Positions 44,656 through 53,625 of a stretch of 64,000 nucleotides of DNA are shown piece by piece. A program made the position numbers and the translations under genes. Below the pieces are notes generated by a model. The model was not told the origin of the DNA. It worked only from the letters and a program-made list of their open reading frames with translations, and ran no database searches. Positions within the stretch are counted from its first letter, which is position 1, and the number at the start of each line of letters is the position of its first letter. The DNA is from Prado023 sp963788325 (GTDB lineage Bacteria > Actinomycetota > Actinomycetes > S36-B12 > CAIYMF01), in the NCBI GenBank assembly GCA_963788325.1, contig CAWBGJ010000014.1, positions 496,001 to 560,000 of the forward strand. The letters are read 5' to 3'.

Positions 44656-47471
44656 ACGACGACATCGCCCGCTACCTCGACGCCAGCAGCGCGCTGGCCG
44701 ACAACCTCGCCGAGGTCGACGTGCTCGAGCACAGTGAGCCCGTCGAGGTCTACAACCATCAGGTCGAGCTGCTCAAGGCCCAGCTGCTCGCCGACCCGCG
44801 CGCCTTCCGCGAGCTGTTCATCAACCAGGGCATGTCGGCGGTGGCATGGGAGTTCCAGCAACCGGAGCTGGCGGCCGAGTTCACCGAGAAGCTCTGGGCG
44901 ATGCTCCAGCGCGACGACGACGCCAGCACGATGCTCATGCGGTTCATCTGGAACCTGCCGCTGGGCAAGAAGCGCACGTTCATCCGGGCCATCGACGCGC
45001 ATCTGTCCGACCGCTACCCGATGTTCGACGGGCTGGCCACCGACTGGCCGGCAGGCAACGCGATCCCGCCCTACATCCGGGAGGCCGAGGACCGGGCGCA
45101 CGACTTCGGGCTGGTCAACCAGGGCTATCTCGGGTACATGTCGCTGGGCTACACCGCCCGCGAGGTGGACCTCTTCGTCTGGCTGGAGGCCCTGCGCGAC
45201 AAGCAGTGCGCCGAGAAGCCCTGCGAGCTGGGCATCTTCCTGGCCGACAAGAAGGAGCCCGTCGGCGGCTGCCCGGTGCAGATCCACATCCCGGAGATGC
45301 TCGAGATGGTGGGCACCGGCCGGTTCCGGGAGGCCATGGAGCTCATCGAGTCCTGCAACCCGCTGCCCGACGTGACCGGTCGGGTCTGCCCGCAGGAGAT
45401 GCAGTGCCAGGGTGTGTGCCTGCAGAACAAGATGCCGATCGCGATCGGCCAGCTCGAATGGTTCCTGCCCGAGCGCGAGAAGCTGGTCAACCCCGACGGC
45501 TCGAGCGCCAAGTACGCCGCGCACGTGAACCCCTGGGACGCCGCGACCAAGCCCCCGGTGGCGATCGTCGGCTCGGGCCCCTCCGGCCTGATCAACGCCT
45601 ACCTGCTGGCCGCAGAGGGCTACCCGGTGACCGTCTTCGAGGCGTTCCACGCCCTCGGTGGGGTGCTGCGCTACGGCATTCCCGAGTTCCGGCTGCCCAA
45701 CGACCTGATCGACGACGTGGTCGGCAAGATCCGGTTGCTCGGCGGGCAGTTCGTGCAGAACTTCGTGGTCGGCAAGACCGCGAGCCTCCAGGACCTCAAG
45801 GACGCCGGGTTCCACAAGATCTTCGTCGGCACCGGCGCCGGCCTGCCCCGCTTCATGAACGTACCCGGCGAGCACCTGCTCAACGTGATGAGCGCCAACG
45901 AGTTCCTCACCCGGGTCAACCTCATGCAGGGCCTGCGGGCGGACTACGAGACCCCGCTGCCCGACACCGAGGGCAAGGCGGTGCTGGTGATCGGCGGCGG
46001 CAACACCGCGATGGACGCCGCCCGTACTGCCCAGCGGCTGGGCGGGCACGTGACGATCGTCTACCGGCGCACCCGTTCGGAGATGCCTGCCCGAGTCGAG
46101 GAGCTGCACCACGCGCTCGAGGAGGGCATCGCGCTGCGCGAGCTGGCCTCCCCCACCGAGTTCCTCGGCGACTCGAAGACGCACTTCGTCACAGCCGCCA
46201 CCCTGGACCTGATGGAGCTCGGCGAGCCCGACGACTCCGGACGCCGCCGTCCGGTGGCCACCGGACGGACCGAGACCATCGACGCCGACCTGGTGATCAT
46301 GGCCCTGGGCAACGCCGCCAACCCGATCATCAAGGACTCCGAGCCGCGGCTGAACACCTCCAAGTGGGGCACGATCGTGCTCGACCACGAGGGTTCCCAG
46401 GAGACCACCCTGGAGGGCGTGTTCACCGGCGGGGACGCCGCGCGCGGCGGCTCCACGGCGATCCGCGCCGCCGGGGACGGCCAGGCGGCCGCCCGCGAGA
46501 TCCTGGGCGAGGCCGCCATGGACCCGGCCGTGGTGACCGACATGGTCGCCCGAGCCCGGGCCTACACCGAGCTCGGCGCCTCCGCGCAGCGGATCCTGGA
46601 CCGGGCGCACCTGTCCGACGGCATCGAGGAGTTCACCGTCCACTCCCCGCTGATCGCCGCCGCCGCCCAGGCCGGGCAGTTCGTGCGCCTGCTGCCGCGG
46701 CCCGACGGGGAGCTGATCCCGCTGACCCTGGCCGACTGGGACACCGAGATGGGCACGATCTGCCTGGTGGTCCAGGGGGTCGGGACCTCCAGCATCGAGA
46801 TCAACGCCATGTCCGTCGGCGAGGCGTTCACCGGGATCGCCGGCCCGCTGGGCCAGCCCAGCGACATCCACTCCTACGGCCCGGACCAGACGGTGGTGTT
46901 CACAGCCGGCGGCCTGGGCCTGCCGCCCGTGTACCCGATCATGCGCGAGCACCTGCGTCGCGGGAACCACGTGACGCTCATCTCCGGCTTCCGAAGCGCG
47001 GACCTGATGTTCTGGACCGGACCCGACGAGCGGGTGAGCCAGCTGCAGGAGCAGTACGGCGACCAGCTCGAGGTGATCATCACGACCAACGACGGCTCGT
47101 TCGGGACGCCGGGGTTCGTGACCGGCCCGCTGGAGGCGATGCTCGAGGCCAACCAGCGCGGCGAGGGCCGCACGGTGGCCGAGGTCGTCACGATCGGCCC
47201 ACCGCTGATGATGCGCGCGGTCAGCGACCTGAGCCGCCGCTTCGAGACCCCGTGCGTGGCCAGCCTGAACTCGATCATGGTCGATGCCACCGGCATGTGC
47301 GGGGCCTGCATGGTCCCGGTGATCATCGACGGGAAGATGATCCGCAAGCACGCCTGCATCGACGGCCCGGAGATCGACTCGCACATCATCGACTGGGACA
47401 AGTTCCTGCCGCGGTTCGGCCAGTTCCGCAGCCAGGAACAGGCCAGCCGAGCCGCCCACGGCCTGTCCTGA
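44652..47471 (+). CDS. Fused GltD/NfnB-like and ferredoxin-NADP reductase/NfnA-like oxidoreductase
   Basis: 939 residues. Residues 1 to about 190 are an N-terminal region I do not recognise. Residues about 190-290 resemble the Fer4_20 iron-sulfur domain of GltD proteins (GGCPVQIHIPEMLEMVGTG, GRVCPQEMQCQGVC), with an altered first cysteine set. Then come an FAD loop (VAIVGSGPSGLINAYLLAAE near 303) and an NAD(P) loop (VLVIGGGNTAMDAARTA near 445), ending FTGGDAARGGSTAIRAAGDG. From about 655 on, an FNR-like domain (VFTAGGLGLPPVYPIMREHL) ends in a 2Fe-2S motif (GMCGACMVPV near 881, then KHACIDGPE). This is the SudAB/NfnAB pair in one chain. Coupled to PFOR by a 4-bp overlap, it is the likely acceptor that turns reduced ferredoxin into NAD(P)H, possibly by bifurcation. 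Confidence 0.88.
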   Translation: MNDDIARYLDASSALADNLAEVDVLEHSEPVEVYNHQVELLKAQLLADPRAFRELFINQGMSAVAWEFQQPELAAEFTEKLWAMLQRDDDASTMLMRFIWNLPLGKKRTFIRAIDAHLSDRYPMFDGLATDWPAGNAIPPYIREAEDRAHDFGLVNQGYLGYMSLGYTAREVDLFVWLEALRDKQCAEKPCELGIFLADKKEPVGGCPVQIHIPEMLEMVGTGRFREAMELIESCNPLPDVTGRVCPQEMQCQGVCLQNKMPIAIGQLEWFLPEREKLVNPDGSSAKYAAHVNPWDAATKPPVAIVGSGPSGLINAYLLAAEGYPVTVFEAFHALGGVLRYGIPEFRLPNDLIDDVVGKIRLLGGQFVQNFVVGKTASLQDLKDAGFHKIFVGTGAGLPRFMNVPGEHLLNVMSANEFLTRVNLMQGLRADYETPLPDTEGKAVLVIGGGNTAMDAARTAQRLGGHVTIVYRRTRSEMPARVEELHHALEEGIALRELASPTEFLGDSKTHFVTAATLDLMELGEPDDSGRRRPVATGRTETIDADLVIMALGNAANPIIKDSEPRLNTSKWGTIVLDHEGSQETTLEGVFTGGDAARGGSTAIRAAGDGQAAAREILGEAAMDPAVVTDMVARARAYTELGASAQRILDRAHLSDGIEEFTVHSPLIAAAAQAGQFVRLLPRPDGELIPLTLADWDTEMGTICLVVQGVGTSSIEINAMSVGEAFTGIAGPLGQPSDIHSYGPDQTVVFTAGGLGLPPVYPIMREHLRRGNHVTLISGFRSADLMFWTGPDERVSQLQEQYGDQLEVIITTNDGSFGTPGFVTGPLEAMLEANQRGEGRTVAEVVTIGPPLMMRAVSDLSRRFETPCVASLNSIMVDATGMCGACMVPVIIDGKMIRKHACIDGPEIDSHIIDWDKFLPRFGQFRSQEQASRAAHGLS

Positions 47472-47570
47472 GCCGACCCCACGCCCTCCTGACCCGATCC
47501 GAACGGAACCGGGGCCTGGTCCGTACTGCATCGTCTCCCCTCCGGCGGATCAGGCGTAGGCTCTTCACCA

Positions 47571-47610
47571 GAGGCCCCGCGGCATGCTCCCCCGTCTGCT
47601 GCGGGGTCTC
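47571..47610 (+). terminator. Terminator after the PFOR operon
   Basis: A 14-nt arm at 47571-47584 pairs with 47597-47610 (12 of 14 positions, core CCCCGC/GCGGGG) around a 12-nt loop and is followed by TCTGTGT. It lies 100 bp past the operon stop and ends 94 bp before the next gene. Confidence 0.6.
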
Positions 47611-47704
47611 TCTGTGTCCGGCCCCACGCCCACGCACCCCCGTGCGCCCGCCCCCGGGCCGACTCCTAGGGTGAGCCCCAGAACGGGCCAACTGGGGAGG
47701 CAGC

Positions 47705-50700
47705 ATGTCGCAGGACGTCACGATCAGACGGGTCGGCGATCCGCGACAGGTCGGTACCGCAGCCGAGTTCGCCGCAGCGCTGACCGATGTCCGCCTGCGC
47801 GCGGGCCTGTCCATCCGCGACGTGGCCCGGGCCACCGGGATCCCCTCGGGCACGCTCGGCGGGTACTTCAGCGGCCGGCACCTGCCCCCCACCACGCAGC
47901 CGCAGCTGTTCGGCCAGGTGCTCGACGCCCTGCGCGTGCACGATCCCGACGAGGTGGCGCAGTGGCGTGAGGCGTTGCTGCGCGTCCGGCGGGGTGGGCC
48001 AGCGCGCGCCGCGGATCCACTCGCGGCCACGGCACTCCTGGGCGACGGCGGCAGTGCTGCTGCGTCGACTCAGGCACCCGGACCCAGTCCCTATCGCGGG
48101 CTCGAGCCGTTCACCGAGGCCGACGCGCACCTGTTCTTCGGGCGCGAGGCGACAGTCGACGAACTGGTCGCCAGCATCGACGAGCGCGCTGCGAGCCGCG
48201 ATCTGCTGCGCATGCTCATCGTCGTGGGGCCCTCGGGCTCGGGCAAGTCCTCGGTACTCAGGGCCGGGCTGCTGCCCAGGCTGCGCTCCCGGTCCCAGGG
48301 CCCGTGGGCGGTGACGCTGCTGGTCCCGGGAGCCGACCCGCTCGGCGCCCTGGCCGTGGCCAGGGCAGAGCTGGCCGAGGCACCGCGCGGACTGCTGGTC
48401 CTCGACCAGGCCGAGGAGGTGTTCGGCCCTCAGGTCAGCGCGCAGGATCGCGCGACGTTCCTCGGCGAGATCGTGGCTGCGGCGCAGCCCGACGGCTCAG
48501 GGGATCGGGCCACAGTCGTGGTGGTGGGCCTGCGCGCGGACTTCTACGGCCAGGCCGCCGCCGACCCGAACCTCCTGCCCGCGCTGCGCTCCGCGCAGGT
48601 CCTGCTCGGAGCGATGCCCCTTGCCGACCTGCGCCGGGCGATCGTGTCACCCGCCGAGTCCGTGGGCGTGCACGTCGAACCCGAGCTGGTCGAGCTGCTC
48701 CTGCGCGACCTGAGTCCCCGCGGCCAGGTCCAGTCCGGCTACGACGCAGGCGCCCTGCCGCTGGTGTCCCACGCCCTGCTCGCCACGTGGGGCCAGCACT
48801 CTGGTGACCGACTCACCGCTGGGGACTACGTCGCGGCCGGCGGCATCGCCGGGGCGGTGCAGCAGACCGCGGAGCTGGTGTTCGCCGGACTCGACGAGCC
48901 CGGACGCGCAGCCACGCAATGGTTGTTCGCCCAGCTGGTCTCCGTCGACGACGACGGGGTCATGACCCGCCGCCGGGTCAACCACGACGACCTGCACCAT
49001 CCGGACCGGGCCACCGACCTGGCGTTGGATGCGGCCATCGAGGCCTTCGTCTCCGGTCGGCTGCTCACCGCGGGCGATCGCACCCTGGAGGTCAGCCACG
49101 AGGCCCTGCTCACCGCCTGGCCCAGACTGTCGGACTGGGTGCGTGCCGACCTGGATGCCGCCCGAGCCCAGCGGCGGATCAACGACGCCGCCGCGATCTG
49201 GCGCGAACGGGACCGCGATCCTGCGGCCCTGCTTCGCGGCGGCCCGCTGGCGCAGGCCCAGGACCTCGCGGCCCAGCCGGCCACCTCCCCGCGAGTCCTG
49301 ACCAGCGCGGAGCAGGAGTTCGTCTCGGCGAGCACCGCGGCGCAGGAGGCCCAGCGCAGCACGGAGCGCCGACGGACCACCCGCCTGCGTGCGCTGGTCG
49401 CGGTCCTGGCCGTGCTGGCGCTGCTCGCCGGGCTGCTCGCGGCGATCGCCGTGCGTTCGGCCGACGAGGCTCGGGCCCAGGAGCAGGCCGCGAGCGCCGC
49501 CCGCGACGAGGCGACCTCGCGCCAGCTGGCCATCACCGCCAACGACCTGCGGACCGAGGACCCGGCACTGGCTGCCCAGCTGTCCCTGGCCGCATTCCAG
49601 GTCTCGCCCACGCTGCAGGCGCGGTCCAGCCTGCTGACGTCGACCGGTACACCCACCCCGACCCGGTTCGTCGGCCCGGCCGGTGAGATGCACGCCGTCG
49701 CGAACCCGGACGGCTCCGTGCTCGCCCTCAGCGGCGTCGACGGGATCACCCGGCTGTGGCGGGCGGCCGAGGCCGACACGACGAGCACCGGCGGGTACGT
49801 GCCGGCCGGCGAGCTGCCCGCCGTCGCGGGCGCCCACTCGATCTACTCCTCGGCGTTCAGCCCGGATGGCACGCTGCTGGCCCTGGGCAGCTCGCAGGGC
49901 TGGCTCACCCTCTGGAACGTCGCCGACCTGGCGGCACCGGCACTGGTCGCCTCCCCCACCCAGGTCGACGCCCCGATCCAGTCGTTGGCGTTCAGCCCCG
50001 ACGGCCGTCAGCTGGCTGGGGGCACCAGCGAGCCGGCCCTGCGCCGTTGGGCACTTTCCGGGGGCACCGCGGCGCCCACCGAGCTGCCCGCACTCACCGC
50101 GGAGTTCGGTGGAATCGTCCAGTCGGTGGCCTACCACCCCGACGGCCAGCTGCTGGCCACCGGCAGCGCCGATGGCACCGTCCGGATCTGGTCCACCGCG
50201 ACGACCGGCACGCCGACGCTGGTGAGCGCCACGTCGGTCGGCGAGGCGACCAACTTCGTGTTCAGCGTGGCGTTCAGCCCCGACGGGAACCTGCTGGCCT
50301 CTGGGGGCAAGGATCGGGTGGCACGACTCTGGGACGTGCGCGACCCCTCGGCCCCGGCCGCCCGTGGTGAGCCGCTGGGCACGTTCACGAGTTGGGTGAA
50401 CACGGTCACCTTCGCCCCTGATGGTGCTTCGCTCGTGGCCGGCTCCTCCGACGGGGCGGTGGCCACGTTCGCGGTCGCGGATGGGGCCCCGCTCGGCTCG
50501 CTGCCCAACCCCTCGGCAGTCACCGCAGCCCAGTTCGTGGGCACCGGCGGGGCGTTGCTGACCAGCGAGCTCGACGGCATCGCCCGGTTGTGGCCGCTGC
50601 CCGGTCCTGTGCTGGGCGGGTTCGGCGACGCCATCTGGGCACTCTCGCAGGATTCCGACCAGGCGCTGCTCGGGGTGGGCCCGGGCGCCGGAGACGGCTC

Positions 50701-51676
50701 GGTGCACCTCTACGACCGCACCGACTCGGGAAGCCTGACGCCCCGGACCGTGCTCACCACGCCGGCGGACGCCGGTCCCGGCGACGGCTCCGCGGCCATG
50801 TCCGCCGATGGCCGCTGGGTGGCTGCTGGGACGGCCATCGGGAAGGTCGTGGTGTGGGAACGCGCGGCGGCGGCAGGAGACGAGCGCACCAGCGTGCTGG
50901 CGGCGTCCGACACCCTGGTCGAGGGCGTCACCTTCAGCGCCGACAGCCAGCTGCTGGCGGCGATCGCCGACGATGGCTCGGTCGGCGTCTGGACCCTGGC
51001 CCAGGGCAGCGACCCGGCACCCCTGCATCAGCTGAGCATCGAGGGCCTGCCCCTGGGGGTCGCATTCAGCCCCGATGGCACCCTCCTGGCCGTGGGCGGG
51101 ACCGGGAACCAGGTGGCCCTGTGGGACATCTCCGGCCCGCAGGCGCGCGAGCTGCCGGCACTGGCCGGGTTCGAGAACTACGTCTACGGTCTCGCGTTCT
51201 CCCCCGACGCCCGCCACCTGGCAGCCGGCAGCACCGACCGCACCGTCCGGATCTGGGACCTCAGCGACCCCGCCGCCGCAGTGCAGGTGGGCGACCCGCT
51301 CCGGGGCCCCGGGGGCACCATCTACGCCCTGTCGTGGGCCACCGACGACGCCGGCCGGGCACGGCTCGCCGGCGCGGCCAAGGACGGGCTGGTCTGGCTG
51401 TGGGATGTCACCGATCCCGCAGCGCCCGCGGTGACGGCCACCCTCGGCCCCGCCGTGGGCCAGGTCAACTCGGTGCTCCTGGGAGCCGGTGGCACGCGTG
51501 TGTCCTCGGCAGGCGCCGATCGGGTGGTCGTCACCTGGCAGACGGGGCCCGAGCGCACCGCAGCGACCCTGTGCCAGAGCACCGGAACCCCGATGAGCCA
51601 ACCCGAGTGGGAGCAACTGGCACCGGGCGTCCCCTACGCCCCACCCTGCGGGACGGCGTCCACTCCCACGAGCTGA
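47705..51676 (+). CDS. XRE-nSTAND NTPase-WD40 repeat protein
   Basis: 1323 residues. Residues about 18-90 are an XRE-type helix-turn-helix (LRAGLSIRDVARATGIPSGTL). The nSTAND1 NTPase follows (SPYRGLEPFTEADAHLFFGR, Walker A VVGPSGSGKSSVLRAGLLP near 175, Walker B LLVLDQAEEVF). A likely membrane helix (LVAVLAVLALLAGLLAAIAV) lies near 560-580 before a coiled stretch. The remaining 650 residues are a series of about 13 WD40-type repeats (FSPDGTLLALGSS and VRIWDLSDP themes). This is a STAND signal-sensing architecture: the repeats sense a ligand and the NTPase switches. The effector would be the N-terminal region; no toxin or nuclease domain is visible. GGGAGG precedes the ATG. A role in stress signalling or defence is possible but unproven. 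Confidence 0.88.
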   Translation: MSQDVTIRRVGDPRQVGTAAEFAAALTDVRLRAGLSIRDVARATGIPSGTLGGYFSGRHLPPTTQPQLFGQVLDALRVHDPDEVAQWREALLRVRRGGPARAADPLAATALLGDGGSAAASTQAPGPSPYRGLEPFTEADAHLFFGREATVDELVASIDERAASRDLLRMLIVVGPSGSGKSSVLRAGLLPRLRSRSQGPWAVTLLVPGADPLGALAVARAELAEAPRGLLVLDQAEEVFGPQVSAQDRATFLGEIVAAAQPDGSGDRATVVVVGLRADFYGQAAADPNLLPALRSAQVLLGAMPLADLRRAIVSPAESVGVHVEPELVELLLRDLSPRGQVQSGYDAGALPLVSHALLATWGQHSGDRLTAGDYVAAGGIAGAVQQTAELVFAGLDEPGRAATQWLFAQLVSVDDDGVMTRRRVNHDDLHHPDRATDLALDAAIEAFVSGRLLTAGDRTLEVSHEALLTAWPRLSDWVRADLDAARAQRRINDAAAIWRERDRDPAALLRGGPLAQAQDLAAQPATSPRVLTSAEQEFVSASTAAQEAQRSTERRRTTRLRALVAVLAVLALLAGLLAAIAVRSADEARAQEQAASAARDEATSRQLAITANDLRTEDPALAAQLSLAAFQVSPTLQARSSLLTSTGTPTPTRFVGPAGEMHAVANPDGSVLALSGVDGITRLWRAAEADTTSTGGYVPAGELPAVAGAHSIYSSAFSPDGTLLALGSSQGWLTLWNVADLAAPALVASPTQVDAPIQSLAFSPDGRQLAGGTSEPALRRWALSGGTAAPTELPALTAEFGGIVQSVAYHPDGQLLATGSADGTVRIWSTATTGTPTLVSATSVGEATNFVFSVAFSPDGNLLASGGKDRVARLWDVRDPSAPAARGEPLGTFTSWVNTVTFAPDGASLVAGSSDGAVATFAVADGAPLGSLPNPSAVTAAQFVGTGGALLTSELDGIARLWPLPGPVLGGFGDAIWALSQDSDQALLGVGPGAGDGSVHLYDRTDSGSLTPRTVLTTPADAGPGDGSAAMSADGRWVAAGTAIGKVVVWERAAAAGDERTSVLAASDTLVEGVTFSADSQLLAAIADDGSVGVWTLAQGSDPAPLHQLSIEGLPLGVAFSPDGTLLAVGGTGNQVALWDISGPQARELPALAGFENYVYGLAFSPDARHLAAGSTDRTVRIWDLSDPAAAVQVGDPLRGPGGTIYALSWATDDAGRARLAGAAKDGLVWLWDVTDPAAPAVTATLGPAVGQVNSVLLGAGGTRVSSAGADRVVVTWQTGPERTAATLCQSTGTPMSQPEWEQLAPGVPYAPPCGTASTPTS

Positions 51677-51985
51677 ACTGCCCCCTGTACGGGTTTGTAC
51701 GGCTTCGCCAAAGAACGCTTCCACGGGGCACCGCAGTGCGCCATCGTCGCAGGTGACGGCCCCTGTGTCCGATGACCGGAGTCGCTGCGTGCCACCCCCG
51801 GCCGGCAGCACCCGCCCGGACTGGCCGTCCGGCGGTCGCCGGGGAGCCGCCGGGCGGTCGGGGGCCGTCGCCATGAGCCGACCCTGGGACGAGCCGTCGC
51901 CCTGGACTTGACGATCCGGCCCACCGACGTCAGGTCGCCTCCGGGGTCCGGCCCCCTCCCCACCCGGGTGCGGTAGTTTCGCAAC
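51677..51985. other. Intergenic region after the WD40 gene
   Basis: 309 bp with no gene seen. It contains the near-direct repeat GTACGGGTTTGTACGG (about 51687-51702) and a GC-rich inverted element around 51830-51860 (GGCGGTCGCC, GCCGCCGGGCGG) that could terminate the upstream transcript. The leaderless promoter of the hydrolase gene occupies its right end. Confidence 0.5.
51974..51979 (+). promoter_or_regulatory. -10 box TAGTTT, leaderless start of alpha/beta hydrolase gene
   Basis: TAGTTT ends 6 nt before GTG 51986 and no Shine-Dalgarno sequence is present. Confidence 0.5.
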
Positions 51986-52696
51986 GTGCCTGTCGCCGTG
52001 CCGATCGTCGCTGGGACCGCCATCCGCGGGTTGGCGGCCACCGTGATGATGCGCGGCGTCCTCGAGCGGCACCCCAACGCCTTCCTCATCACCCTGGCCC
52101 ACTTCGGCGTGGCGATGGAGCTCGACCGCTCCCAGGAGCACATCCACGACGACATCCAGCGCGAACTCGCGGCCCGCGACCGCGGGCCGGACTCCCCTGT
52201 GGTCCTGGTCGGCCACTCCCAGGGGGGCCTGGCCGCGCTGCGCTACGCCGTGGACCACCAGGAGCAGGTCCGCCACGTGATCAGCGTCGGCGCGCCGTGG
52301 CGTGGCTCGGTCAGCGCCGCGCGGATCTCGCGGCTGTTCGGGTGGACCGGGATCACCGCAGCCATGCGCGACATGGCCGAGGACTCGCCGTTCCTCACCA
52401 CGCTGCACGCGGACATCCCCGGGATCGCTGAGCGCGTGACCAACATCTACAGCACCCACGAGCTGTTCATCCAGCCCTACATCAACGCGCACATGGACGT
52501 CCCCGGGGTGACAAACCTGTTGATCGCCACGGAGGACGAGTACCGCCGGCACCTGCGGGCGTTCCCCGAGTTCGAGGTCGACGACCTGATCCTGGGCCGA
52601 GTGACCCATCTGGGCGAGATGAGCTCGCCGGAGGTGCGCGCCCAGATCTGGGCGAAGGTCGAGCAGATCAGCGACCAGGTGCGCCGGGGCGAGTAG
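51986..52696 (+). CDS. Alpha/beta hydrolase, lipase-like
   Basis: 236 residues. The nucleophile elbow is GHSQGG (in VVLVGHSQGGLAALRYAV), with Ser in the usual strand-turn-helix position. A late His (GRVTHLGEMSSPEV) and an acidic residue in IATEDEYRR could complete the triad. No signal peptide is clear, though the first 20 residues are hydrophobic. The GTG at 51986 is supported by a TAGTTT -10 box. The last 29 bp overlap the end of the converging acyltransferase gene. The specific ester substrate is unknown; lipid deacylation would fit the neighbour. Confidence 0.8.
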   Translation: MPVAVPIVAGTAIRGLAATVMMRGVLERHPNAFLITLAHFGVAMELDRSQEHIHDDIQRELAARDRGPDSPVVLVGHSQGGLAALRYAVDHQEQVRHVISVGAPWRGSVSAARISRLFGWTGITAAMRDMAEDSPFLTTLHADIPGIAERVTNIYSTHELFIQPYINAHMDVPGVTNLLIATEDEYRRHLRAFPEFEVDDLILGRVTHLGEMSSPEVRAQIWAKVEQISDQVRRGE

Positions 52697-53501
52697 CGCC
52701 GGACCACTGCTCCGGTGACCGCTCCGCGCGATTGCCGCGCCGCTGCGCCTTGACGTCCTGGGCGTAGCGGTCCACGTAGCGCTGGCCACCGAGCTCGAGC
52801 AGCGCGTCGCGGATCCGGTCGGTGAGCGCGTCGGCGCTCATCGACCGCGCGTCGAGGGCCAATCGTGGCGAGACCCGCACCGTGACCCGCGTGCGCAGCG
52901 GGAACGAGTGCTCCTCGTAGCTCGTGGTGACCACGTGGACGGGCACGTCCGGGTTGGCGCGCAGCAGCGGGATCATGACCCGCTTGTGCAGCTTGTGCAG
53001 CACCGATGGGTCCGGCGACCGGGTGCCCTCCGGGTAGAGACCGATCCGGCCACCCTCGGCCAACGCATACCGCGACATCTGCATCGCCCACTCGGTGGAG
53101 GCCGGGTCACCCCGACGCAGCGGGATCTGTCCCATCACCCGGAAGAACAGCGCGCCGGGATGCTCGAACCACTCGAGCTTGGTGAAGGCGCTGACCCGCC
53201 ACCAGACGGTCATCACCACGCACAACGGGTCCAGGAAGTGCACGTGGCTACCGATCAGGATCGCCGGACCCGGGGCCACCTCGTCGGCACCATGCAGCGT
53301 CACCGCCCACCGGGCGCGCAGCAGCCGCATCGCCGCAATCGTGGCCCAGTAGGTCCGGGCCCGACCCGGTCGCCCGATCCGGACCCCGGGGTAGAGGTCG
53401 CGCGCCTGGGCGAGCAGCTTCTCGTACGGGCGGGTGGGCGCGTCGAACCGCTGTCCCGGGGCGGAGGCCGCGGGCTCGGGCCAGGGGTCGACGTCGGACA
53501 T
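52668..53501 (-). CDS. 1-acylglycerol-3-phosphate acyltransferase family (PlsC-like)
   Basis: 277 residues of the PlsC acyltransferase type. The HX4D catalytic motif is in LIGSHVHFLDPL. The acceptor-binding motif is GLYPEGTRS, and a hydrophobic segment follows at VMIPLLRANPDVPVHVV. It would acylate lysophosphatidate or a related lipid at the membrane. ATG 53501 has no strong ribosome site; CAGAAT ends 7 nt upstream, again close to a leaderless layout. The N-terminal 40 residues are hydrophilic and the C-terminal tail is Arg-rich. Confidence 0.85.
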   Translation of the reverse strand: MSDVDPWPEPAASAPGQRFDAPTRPYEKLLAQARDLYPGVRIGRPGRARTYWATIAAMRLLRARWAVTLHGADEVAPGPAILIGSHVHFLDPLCVVMTVWWRVSAFTKLEWFEHPGALFFRVMGQIPLRRGDPASTEWAMQMSRYALAEGGRIGLYPEGTRSPDPSVLHKLHKRVMIPLLRANPDVPVHVVTTSYEEHSFPLRTRVTVRVSPRLALDARSMSADALTDRIRDALLELGGQRYVDRYAQDVKAQRRGNRAERSPEQWSGATRPGAPGR

Positions 53502-53625
53502 GCCCCAGATTCTGCCGCGTCGCCGCGCCCACGTGCGCAGCGAGCGGGATCGGCGCGCCGCTAGCCTCGGACCCCAGGGGTGCGCTCGGTGTGCCCGCGA
53601 CCGGCGCAGCCCGCCAGGAGGACCG

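Noticed and set aside
51687..51702. GTACGGG/GTACGG as half-sites related to the 12.4-kb palindrome
   Set aside because: It is a direct rather than inverted arrangement, shares only the GTACGG core and lies in a region with no divergent promoter. The resemblance is probably chance.
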